Assembly (NCBI GenBank): GCA_031550915.1
Contig: JAVBOF010000162.1
Coordinates: 1-17,852, forward strand
DNA length: 17,852 nt
Source of the DNA: JAVBOF01 sp031550915
GTDB lineage: Bacteria; Bacillota; Clostridia; Christensenellales; MGBC116941
Direction: 5' to 3'
Positions 7,871 to 13,537 of this stretch are shown piece after piece (the first letter of the stretch is position 1; each line of letters starts with the position of its first letter). Below the pieces are notes generated by a model, which had not been told where the DNA came from, searched no databases, and saw only the letters and a program-made list of their open reading frames with translations. Both the position numbers and the translations under genes were made by a program.

Positions 7871-9145
7871 TTGAAAAACAACGAACCACACGGTATGTCT
7901 GTGTGGATAAAAGAGCGAATTAAAAGTGCCGAAGATCATATCCGCGGCGCTTTTGAACGTGTGGAGGAAATTTCCGAATATAACCAAAACAAAGTGTTGG
8001 AAGCATTCAAGCAAAACGAACTATCCGCAAGACACTTTTCGCAAACAACGGGCTACGGTTATGATGATATTGGCAGGGATATGCTTGACCGTGTGTTTGC
8101 GTGTGTGTTTGGTGCAGAGGATGCACTGGTACGTCCGCATATTGTATCAGGTACACACGCTCTTTCGTTATGCATACATGCACTTGTTGAGCCGGGCAAA
8201 GGAATGATTTCGGTAACAGGCAAGCCCTATGACACGCTAGAAGAATCGATAGGTATTAGAGGACAGAAGCGCGGAAGCCTTGTTTCGAAAGGTTCATATT
8301 ATAGCCAGATTGAGTTCAACGGTACATTAGATGCGGCAAGGACACTGGAATCAATGAACGAATCAACGAGGCTGTTGTATATTCAAAGATCCAGGGGATA
8401 TTCTGAAAGGAGAGGCCTTTCTCCGGTTGAAATGCAAGCGTTTGCCGAGCGTATTAAGGATGTATATCCTAATGCCGTCATTCTAGTAGACAACTGTTAT
8501 GGAGAATTTGTAAATATTGAAGAACCGACTGATTGCGGCATAGATATTATCGCTGGTTCACTGATCAAAAATCCGGGAGGAGGTATTGCACCAACAGGCG
8601 GCTATATCTGCGGCAGGGAAGATTTAGTTGAGCTCTGTGCTGAGCGGTTCACATCTCCAGGAATAGGTAAGGAAACAGGCTCGTATGCGGCTTCATATGA
8701 ACCTTTTTTCAAAGGATTATTTTTTGCCCCGCATGTTGTTGGGCAAAGTTTGAAGGGCGCAATGTTATTTGCATCTGTGTTTAATAGCTTGGGATATGAT
8801 TCTTTCCCAAAACCTCTGGAAGAACGAAATGATATTATACAAAGTATTGCGTTAGGTAAAGAAGCCCACGTTCTTGCTTTTTGCAGAGGGATACAGAGTG
8901 CTTCCCCCGTGGATAGTCATGTAACGCCAGTGCCATGGTCAATGCCAGGGTATGACAGTGATGTTATAATGGCAGCTGGTACCTTTATACAGGGCGCATC
9001 TATCGAATTGAGCGCAGATGCACCAATAAAACCTCCTTATAATGTATATTTTCAAGGTGGCTTGACATATGCCCATTGCAAAGCCGGGCTCATTAAAGTG
9101 CTGCAAGAGATGGAAAAAGAAGATATGATCAATACTTCCGTATAA
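7871..9145 (+). CDS. PLP-dependent methionine gamma-lyase-like protein (YnbB / aluminium-resistance family)
   Basis: A 424-residue fold-type I PLP enzyme of the Cys/Met-metabolism relatives, the family named aluminium resistance protein or methionine gamma-lyase-like (B. subtilis YnbB). HFSQTTGYGYDDIGRD begins the conserved region. IVSGTHALSL contacts the cofactor phosphate, and VDNCYGEF supplies the aspartate for the PLP ring nitrogen (Asp207). Lys233 in AGSLIKNPGGGIAPTGGY is the likely Schiff-base lysine. The physiological substrate of the family is not settled, so a specific reaction is not claimed. It is the last gene of the operon, 24 nt after hfq. Its final 17 nt overlap the convergent lexA. 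I see no terminator after it. Confidence 0.88.
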   Translation: MKNNEPHGMSVWIKERIKSAEDHIRGAFERVEEISEYNQNKVLEAFKQNELSARHFSQTTGYGYDDIGRDMLDRVFACVFGAEDALVRPHIVSGTHALSLCIHALVEPGKGMISVTGKPYDTLEESIGIRGQKRGSLVSKGSYYSQIEFNGTLDAARTLESMNESTRLLYIQRSRGYSERRGLSPVEMQAFAERIKDVYPNAVILVDNCYGEFVNIEEPTDCGIDIIAGSLIKNPGGGIAPTGGYICGREDLVELCAERFTSPGIGKETGSYAASYEPFFKGLFFAPHVVGQSLKGAMLFASVFNSLGYDSFPKPLEERNDIIQSIALGKEAHVLAFCRGIQSASPVDSHVTPVPWSMPGYDSDVIMAAGTFIQGASIELSADAPIKPPYNVYFQGGLTYAHCKAGLIKVLQEMEKEDMINTSV

Positions 9146-9728
9146 GGCCAACCATTTTACCTACTATGGCCGCGTCCTGAACGATGATCGCTTCCATAGT
9201 ATCATTTTCCGGTTGAAGACGTATATGCTTCTTTTCCTTATAGAAACGTTTGACCGTTGCCTCATTATTAACCATAGCTATAACTATTTCGCCGTTGTTT
9301 GCGTCCTCGCATTTTTTTACAATTATCATATCGCCATCAAGAATGCCGGCATTGATCATGCTCTCTCCCTGGACTTTTAACATAAATAGATTATCCCCGG
9401 GGAAATAGCTTAAAGGTATTGGGAATTGACCTTCAAAGTTTTCCGGTGACTCGATTGGTATTCCTGCGGCTATATTTCCAACAATCGGTATATTCAAAAC
9501 CGGTTCTGTGCGGAACTGTTTACTGAGGTTTATGCATCTGTTTTTGGAGGAAGTACGAATGATATATCCTTTTTTTTCAAGGCGCATCAAATGACCGTGC
9601 ACCGTAGCTGAGGATGAAAGTTTGACCCCTTCGCAAATTTCACGGATGCTGGGGGAATTATTGTTTTGCTCAATGTAATTACGAATAAACTCAAAAACTT
9701 TTTTTTGCTGGCCTTTAAGCTCCTCCAT
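9129..9728 (-). CDS. lexA: SOS repressor LexA
   Basis: LexA represses DNA-damage genes and cleaves itself when RecA is active. The 199 residues have an N-terminal winged helix (about 1-65, with SPSIREICEGVKLSSSATVHGHL as the recognition region) and a C-terminal S24 peptidase domain. The cleavage bond is Ala88-Gly89 (NIAAGIP). The dyad is Ser123 (QGESM) and Lys160 (ATVKRF). The start is the ATG at 9728, which gives the family N-terminus MEELKGQQ and has GAGGT 5 nt upstream; the frame stays open further upstream but into the promoter. The gene faces a divergent Cys-rich ORF across a perfect SOS box, and its 3' end overlaps the convergent YnbB-like gene. Confidence 0.97.
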   Translation of the reverse strand: MEELKGQQKKVFEFIRNYIEQNNNSPSIREICEGVKLSSSATVHGHLMRLEKKGYIIRTSSKNRCINLSKQFRTEPVLNIPIVGNIAAGIPIESPENFEGQFPIPLSYFPGDNLFMLKVQGESMINAGILDGDMIIVKKCEDANNGEIVIAMVNNEATVKRFYKEKKHIRLQPENDTMEAIIVQDAAIVGKMVGLIRKY

Positions 9729-9733
9729 AAAAT

Positions 9734-9738
9734 ACCTC
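9734..9738 (-). promoter_or_regulatory. lexA ribosome site
   Basis: GAGGT on the minus strand, 5 nt before the ATG at 9728. It decides this start over upstream in-frame codons that would extend the protein by up to 17 residues. Confidence 0.7.
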
Positions 9739-9760
9739 ATTATATTACTACTTTGCGTGA

Positions 9761-9788
9761 TTGACATAGCGCCGATCATGCATATAAT
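9761..9788 (+). promoter_or_regulatory. Consensus sigma-A promoter for the Cys-rich ORF
   Basis: Perfect TTGACA (9761-9766), 16-bp spacer and perfect TATAAT (9783-9788). Transcription would start near 9795 and reach the SOS box about 24 nt later. The promoter lies inside the lexA leader, facing the lexA promoter. Confidence 0.8.
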
Positions 9789-9790
9789 TG

Positions 9791-9820
9791 ATTATAACAC
9801 AAATACCCTAAAGTTTACAA
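9791..9820 (-). promoter_or_regulatory. lexA promoter
   Basis: On the minus strand the -35 is TTGTAA (9820-9815), the spacer is 18 bp, and the -10 is a perfect TATAAT (9796-9791) preceded by TGT, an extended -10. The -35 overlaps the SOS box, as expected for self-repression. Confidence 0.8.
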
Positions 9821-9831
9821 ACATACGTTCG
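9818..9831. promoter_or_regulatory. LexA operator (SOS box)
   Basis: The minus strand reads CGAACGTATGTTTG, a full match to the Gram-positive consensus CGAACRNRYGTTYG. It covers the lexA -35 region and lies just downstream of the start expected from the plus-strand promoter; its last base is the first G of the ribosome site of the Cys-rich ORF. One operator could therefore repress both genes. Confidence 0.93.
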
Positions 9832-9839
9832 GAGGACAA

Positions 9840-9995
9840 ATGAAACTTTGTATATTGGAAGACAGAGGTTGCATCGAATGTGGAAAATGCGATACCTGCG
9901 ATCTAAACGAAAATAAAATCTGCGACAATTGCTGTGAATGCATGCCGGATGCCGATTATAATGAAATAGTCATAGACAGTATCGAAAATGAATGA
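9840..9995 (+). CDS. Small cysteine-rich protein, probably SOS-controlled
   Basis: An unrecognised 51-residue ORF. An excellent ribosome site, GGAGG (9831-9835), lies 4 nt before the ATG, and a consensus promoter and a perfect LexA box precede it. The protein has nine cysteines: Cys4; Cys11, 14, 17 and 20 in a CxxCxxCxxC row; then Cys28, 31, 32 and 34. An acidic tail (about 37-51) ends it. The cysteine spacing suggests an iron-sulfur or zinc protein of ferredoxin-like character, but it lacks the Cys-Pro of a normal ferredoxin motif, and it has no membrane segment or signal peptide. It is divergent from lexA, and its stop TGA abuts the stop of the convergent recombinase gene with no gap. Function unknown. 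A role in the DNA-damage response is inferred from the operator only. Confidence 0.82.
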   Translation: MKLCILEDRGCIECGKCDTCDLNENKICDNCCECMPDADYNEIVIDSIENE

Positions 9996-10003
9996 TCATT
10001 CAT
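9988..10003. repeat. 16-bp perfect palindrome across two abutting stop codons
   Basis: ATGAATGATCATTCAT equals its own reverse complement and is centred between 9995 and 9996, exactly where the TGA of the Cys-rich ORF meets the TGA of the recombinase gene on the other strand. As RNA it gives a 6-bp stem with a GATC loop and no T tract, so it is at best a weak terminator. Confidence 0.8.
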
Positions 10004-11042
10004 CATCCCGGAGTTTTATAACTTGTGCTGCCAACCGCCTCTTTTCATCACTCATCGCTGCATAATGCTTCTTAGTTGTATTTACATCCTTATGGCCCAA
10101 CACCTCGGCAACCAGATAGATATCACCCGTCTCACGATAAAGCATAGTTCCGTATGTGCTGCGCAATTTATGCGGAGAAATCTTCTTAAGAGGGGATACG
10201 ATCTTTGCGAATTTTTCGACTATATTCTGTACGCTACGGCTGCTGATACGCTTACTCTGCAAAGAGAGAAAAAGCGCATCCTCAAATCCGGGCAACGGCT
10301 TGAATTCGTCTCTTTCATTTAAATAATCCAACAGCGCGGCGCGCGTTTCATCGCCGAAATACAACACGACTTCATTACCGCCCTTGCGTGTGATTTTGAA
10401 GCCGTTAACATTAAAATCAAGATCGGAGATGTTAATGCCGACAAGCTCGCTGATGCGGATTCCGGTGGTTAAAAAAAGTGTAAGGATTGCAACATCACGC
10501 CTTTGTGTGTATTTGTGGTATCTTTGCTGTGTGGTCGTGAGGTTTTCGCCAGATTCGGCAATATCCAAAATACGGGCAACCTCATCGATTTCAAGTCGTG
10601 TGATAGGCTTTTCGTGTATTTTTGGCATATTGACCAGAGCTGCAGGATTGTTTTTTAGCTTTTCTTTGCGATAGAAATATTTGTAGAAGGAGCGTAGTGT
10701 TGATATTTTTCTAGCTTTGCCTTTTTCATGGTTTTCAATTTCGTTTTCTTCTTTATAATAAAGGTTTAGATAATCCATAAACATTTCCAACTGTGTAGTT
10801 GAAATAGAGTCAAGATCGCTAAGCGTGTAGCTCTCTTGCGTGTAGTTGGAGAATTTAGCAACGTTTTCCGTAAGATAATTGAAGAATAGCCTCAAATCGT
10901 AAGCGTAGGCCAGTCGTGTAAGCGATGAAGTTGTAGATTCGATACCATGGAAAAACTCAAAGCAAAAGGGGGGAAGTTCTTTAAGAACATCTCGAAGTTT
11001 CTCTAAATTTATTTTTTCTTTTTGTTTTGAATACTCGCTCAC
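9996..11042 (-). CDS. Tyrosine recombinase, XerC/XerD-like
   Basis: A 348-residue site-specific recombinase. An N-terminal SAM-like core-binding domain (about 30-135) is followed by a catalytic domain with the full active set: Arg196 (TGIRISEL), Lys220 (RKGGN), His291 and Arg294 (SPHKLRSTYGT), His317 (LGHKDV) and nucleophile Tyr327 (KKHYAAM). The protein is intact. The start is a GTG at 11042 with GGAGTGAG just upstream. There is no excisionase, no attachment duplication, and the neighbours are housekeeping genes. I therefore read it as a resident chromosomal recombinase rather than a prophage integrase, but it cannot be told from sequence whether it resolves chromosome dimers at dif or acts elsewhere. 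In B. subtilis a serine recombinase (yneB) sits near lexA, so a recombinase here has a positional parallel. Confidence 0.92.
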   Translation of the reverse strand: MSEYSKQKEKINLEKLRDVLKELPPFCFEFFHGIESTTSSLTRLAYAYDLRLFFNYLTENVAKFSNYTQESYTLSDLDSISTTQLEMFMDYLNLYYKEENEIENHEKGKARKISTLRSFYKYFYRKEKLKNNPAALVNMPKIHEKPITRLEIDEVARILDIAESGENLTTTQQRYHKYTQRRDVAILTLFLTTGIRISELVGINISDLDFNVNGFKITRKGGNEVVLYFGDETRAALLDYLNERDEFKPLPGFEDALFLSLQSKRISSRSVQNIVEKFAKIVSPLKKISPHKLRSTYGTMLYRETGDIYLVAEVLGHKDVNTTKKHYAAMSDEKRRLAAQVIKLRDDE

Positions 11043-11319
11043 AACTCACTCCGTAAATAAGTAATATTAATTTTACCCAAACCATTCATATCGTAAATTA
11101 AAGTTGCATCCACATTTTTATACTTATATTTCCGTTTACAAAGCTTAAAATGAAGGGATACCCGTAAAAACTAACCAAAGTGTCTTAGAATGGCACTCAG
11201 AGGCAGATAAGTATATTCATAATGTCAAGGCTAAGCAAAACTATATGAGCGTAACTATGCGTAAAACTATCCTTTTGCGAATAGTTTAACATATCAGTTT
11301 CAGTATGTAAACAGAGATT
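11043..11319. other. Intergenic gap upstream of the recombinase gene
   Basis: An AT-rich stretch of 277 nt with no credible ORF. On the minus strand a weak promoter can be read as TTGCTT (11238-11233), 17-bp spacer, TATACT (11215-11210), which would give a leader of about 160 nt for the recombinase gene. TGTCAA at 11223-11228 (TTGACA on the minus strand) has no matching -10. The end nearest rnhA holds the repeats listed separately. No clear terminator for rnhA is seen. Confidence 0.4.
11237..11290. repeat. Cluster of short inverted and direct repeats
   Basis: GTAAAACTAT (11261-11270) and ATAGTTTAAC (11281-11290) are inverted arms matching at 9 of 10 positions, with a 10-bp spacer. AAAACTAT occurs twice in direct orientation (11237-11244 and 11263-11270), and GCGTAA-(A)-CTAT is repeated at about 11249 and 11259. 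Paired arms around a short core are what a tyrosine recombinase would bind, but the 10-bp spacer is longer than the 6-8 bp usual for Xer/dif sites. Alternatively it is a weak rnhA hairpin, although a T tract is missing. Confidence 0.5.
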
Positions 11320-11784
11320 TTAGTTTGAGCTTTTGTCTTGTTCACAATTTATATTTTTAATTATCTCAGCCTTTGCCATTCTATCACATTGATTATTGAA
11401 TTCATTATCGCTATGGCCTTTTACTTTATTCCACTGTATTCTGTGTATCTTACAAAAATCTAAAAGCATCTTCCAAAGATCCTGGTTTTCAACAGGTTGC
11501 TTTTGGGAAGTCTTCCAACCGTTAAGCTGCCAGCTTACCGTCCATCCCTTTTCAAATGCATTAACAAGGTACGCACTATCAGAATAAAGAATGACATTAC
11601 ATGGTTCTTTTAAAGCCTGTAATGCTGAGATAGCAGCAAAAAGCTCCATACGGTTATTTGTAGTCTCAGGACAAAAACCGGACAACTCTAACTTTCTACC
11701 ATTATAAACCAAAATGCAAGCCCAGCCTCCGGGCCCGGGGTTTTTAGAGCATGCCCCGTCTGTATATACTGTTACCTTCTTCAT
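11320..11784 (-). CDS. rnhA: Ribonuclease HI
   Basis: RNase HI cuts the RNA strand of RNA-DNA hybrids and removes R-loops and primers. The 154 residues have the four metal-binding acids Asp9 (YTDGACSKNPGPGGW), Glu47 (NNRMEL), Asp69 (YSDSAY) and Asp134 (CDRMAK), plus His124 (VKGHSDNEFNN). The handle-type segment GWTVSWQLNGWKTSQKQPVEN is present, so this is the bacterial RNase HI type. The ATG start has GGTGG upstream. It begins 15 nt after the proC stop, so the two are probably co-transcribed. Confidence 0.96.
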   Translation of the reverse strand: MKKVTVYTDGACSKNPGPGGWACILVYNGRKLELSGFCPETTNNRMELFAAISALQALKEPCNVILYSDSAYLVNAFEKGWTVSWQLNGWKTSQKQPVENQDLWKMLLDFCKIHRIQWNKVKGHSDNEFNNQCDRMAKAEIIKNINCEQDKSSN

Positions 11785-11799
11785 CTATTCCACCAAAAG

Positions 11800-12612
11800 C
11801 TACTTATTAGCTTCTGAAATCTCCTTACACCTTCTGGTGCTTGAAGCAACAGCATCCATAACTATGCCTTTGAAAGCGTTGTTTTCAAGCGTTTTGACCG
11901 CTTCTATAGTTATACCGCCCGGAGAACATACTTTATCCTTTAATGCCTGAGGATGCTCTTTAGATTCGATTATCAACTTTGCTCCGCCTAATACAGCTTG
12001 AGCAGCCATTTCAACCGACTTTATCCGCGGCATACCTTCCCTGACGCCAGCATCCGCCAGAGCATCTATAAGCAGAAACGAATAGACACAACCCGCACTT
12101 CCAATACTGGTAACTGCGTCCATATATTTTTCTTCTATTCTTTGTACGATTCCAATGGAAGAAAATATTTCTTCTGCTGCAGAAAGCTCCTCTTCGGAAA
12201 AATCTGATGGCAGGCTGAGAGCTGTAAAACCTTCCTTGACTGATGATGGAGTATTAGGGATAGTACGCAAAATTCTTGATTTGGGTAGAGTCTCTTTCAG
12301 CATGTCAAATGTCCAGGAAGCAACAATTGATAGAACAGCCTTCCCTTCAAGACGGTTATAAATATTTAATAAGGCATTCTTAAGAAATTGTGGTTTAATC
12401 GCCAGAATTATGATATCGCAAGTATCGCAAACCTCTTCATTTGTTACGGCAAAGTTAACGCCATTGCCTTTACAGAAAACCGACGCCATATCTTTCGCGG
12501 TATCGGAAGCGAATATCTTATCTGCGGGCAAAACGCCATTTACAATGATACCTTTAATAATTGCCTGAGCCATATTTCCGCAGCCAATAAAGCCAAGTTT
12601 AAAATCGTGCAT
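11800..12612 (-). CDS. proC: Pyrroline-5-carboxylate reductase
   Basis: ProC makes proline from pyrroline-5-carboxylate with NAD(P)H. The 270 residues begin with the Rossmann motif GFIGCGNMAQAI and contain AIKPQ, RTIPNTPSSVKEGFTALS and ALADAGVREGMPR. The C-terminal signature is LKDKVCSPGGITIEAVKTLE. Length and order are normal. Two conserved spots are altered: the usual MPNTP reads IPNTP, and the helix motif usually near SGSGPAY reads GSAGCVY. The ATG at 12612 has a strong ribosome site, GGAGGAAA, on the minus strand. The gene is divergent from tRNA-Trp. Confidence 0.94.
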   Translation of the reverse strand: MHDFKLGFIGCGNMAQAIIKGIIVNGVLPADKIFASDTAKDMASVFCKGNGVNFAVTNEEVCDTCDIIILAIKPQFLKNALLNIYNRLEGKAVLSIVASWTFDMLKETLPKSRILRTIPNTPSSVKEGFTALSLPSDFSEEELSAAEEIFSSIGIVQRIEEKYMDAVTSIGSAGCVYSFLLIDALADAGVREGMPRIKSVEMAAQAVLGGAKLIIESKEHPQALKDKVCSPGGITIEAVKTLENNAFKGIVMDAVASSTRRCKEISEANK

Positions 12613-12632
12613 ATTTTCCTCCGCTATTTTTG

Positions 12633-12662
12633 TTGACTTCTTACTAATACTTATTTTATAAT
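12633..12662 (+). promoter_or_regulatory. tRNA-Trp promoter
   Basis: TTGACT (12633-12638), 18-bp spacer and perfect TATAAT (12657-12662). The expected start is near 12669, about 24 nt before the mature tRNA. Confidence 0.8.
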
Positions 12663-12690
12663 AAAAGCTGACTTTGTCAAAGTCTTTTAT
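12661..12690. repeat. Dyad in the tRNA-Trp leader
   Basis: GACTTTG-T-CAAAGTC (12670-12684) is a near-perfect palindrome. It is flanked by ATAAAA (12661-12666) and TTTTAT (12685-12690), which are also complementary. It overlaps the transcription start expected from the upstream promoter. It could be an operator, a leader hairpin for 5' processing, or a weak stop signal (TTTT follows the right arm). Confidence 0.65.
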
Positions 12691-12692
12691 AT

Positions 12693-12766
12693 AGGGGTGT
12701 GATGAAGTGGTATCATGGCGGTCTCCAAAACCGCTCTCTCGGGTTCAAATCCTGGCACCCCTGCCA
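12693..12766 (+). tRNA. tRNA-Trp (anticodon CCA)
   Basis: A full cloverleaf can be folded. The acceptor is AGGGGTG/CACCCCT. The D stem is ATGA/TCAT with loop AGTGGTA. The anticodon stem is GCGGT/ACCGC with loop CTCCAAA, giving anticodon CCA at 12725-12727. The variable loop is 4 nt. The T arm has loop TTCAAAT. The discriminator is G, and CCA is encoded at 12764-12766. The A1-U72 pair and G73 match bacterial tRNA-Trp. It is a lone tRNA with its own promoter and terminator. Confidence 0.97.
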
Positions 12767-12790
12767 CAGCGGGCAAGACCCGTAAAGTAG

Positions 12791-12828
12791 TACGTGAATC
12801 AAATTTGTTAGGTTCACGTATTTTTTTT
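12791..12828 (+). terminator. Terminator of tRNA-Trp
   Basis: TACGTGAATC (12791-12800) pairs with GGTTCACGTA (12811-12820) over 10 bp with one G-U pair and a 10-nt loop. Eight T residues follow (12821-12828). It ends the tRNA transcript; it is not bidirectional. Confidence 0.92.
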
Positions 12829-12940
12829 ATTCTTAGCATATAGAGCGACAGATTTCCAAAATAATTCTTTAAGAAGGATTCTGCATCTATGCATAGTGGT
12901 AGATACCGAGCAGGCGCGGCCACAAAAGTGTTAAAATACT

Positions 12941-13480
12941 TTATCTTCCGCTGATATTCATATGCAGACTTTGCATAACATCCAAAGCCTCATTGTGTAG
13001 CTTTTCATCAAAGCTGGCACAGCACGAGGCATCTATCGTAATATTAGCGTTTGGATACCTTGTTTGCATTAGAATAGCATTACTAATGACGCACATATTA
13101 GTGATAATTCCAATTATCTCAATTTCGTCAAATTCGTTTCCCTGTAGGCCGATAATATCCCTGCTGCCAAAGTTGCCTTTATTCAAAAAAACCAGATGTG
13201 GATACTTGCCTCTGTCCTCAAATTCTCTTGTTTTGCCGTAAAGATGCCAGCCATCGCTGTTTACAAGGCAATGCGGAATCGGCAGATTCCTTCCTTCCCG
13301 GCTAAGCATATAGGTTTCATCGCGATGGGTATCCATTGTAAAAATTACTGATATATTTTGGTCCAAAGCTGATTTTATCTTATTGTACACCGCATTTTCA
13401 ATAACCCTGCATTGTTCGCAGCCTAAAGACCCCTCAACAAAATCAGTTTGATAATCTACGACCAAAAGTAATTTTTCCAT
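12941..13480 (-). CDS. Nicotinamidase-like isochorismatase-family hydrolase
   Basis: A 179-residue cysteine hydrolase of the isochorismatase fold. The triad is Asp9 (VVDYQTDF), Lys101 (LNKGNF) and Cys130 (ITNMCVISNA). DTHRDE (Asp50, His52) and His70 (PIPHCLVNSDGWHL) match the metal ligands and the HC-x-x-G-x-x-G region of nicotinamidases. Nicotinamide to nicotinate for NAD salvage is thus the most likely reaction, though other amide substrates are possible. The ATG at 13480 gives the family N-terminus MEKLLLVVDYQ; an in-frame TTG at 13501 would add 7 residues and has no better ribosome site. It lies 57 nt after the phosphorylase gene on the same strand and may or may not share its transcript. 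Confidence 0.85.
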   Translation of the reverse strand: MEKLLLVVDYQTDFVEGSLGCEQCRVIENAVYNKIKSALDQNISVIFTMDTHRDETYMLSREGRNLPIPHCLVNSDGWHLYGKTREFEDRGKYPHLVFLNKGNFGSRDIIGLQGNEFDEIEIIGIITNMCVISNAILMQTRYPNANITIDASCCASFDEKLHNEALDVMQSLHMNISGR

Positions 13481-13537
13481 CTTCCCTACTATCCCCTGCA
13501 ATATAGTTATAAATGTATATTGTTCTTTCGCTAACTA

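Noticed and set aside
9729..9779. 17-residue N-terminal extension of LexA
   Set aside because: It lies within the plus-strand promoter region and upstream of a good ribosome site; the family N-terminus begins at MEELKGQQ.
9996..11042. Recombinase as part of an integrated element at tRNA-Trp
   Set aside because: About 1.6 kb of housekeeping genes separates it from the tRNA, no duplicated tRNA 3' end was seen, and no phage or conjugation genes are present.
12687..12923. 78-residue minus-strand ORF covering tRNA-Trp
   Set aside because: It is the antisense reading of the tRNA and its terminator. Such PGFEP-type ORFs over tRNAs are common false calls, and it has no credible ribosome site.
12925..12945. 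Hairpin AAAGT / ACTTT after the nicotinamidase-like gene
   Set aside because: Only a 5-bp AT-rich stem with a short T run; too weak to call a terminator.
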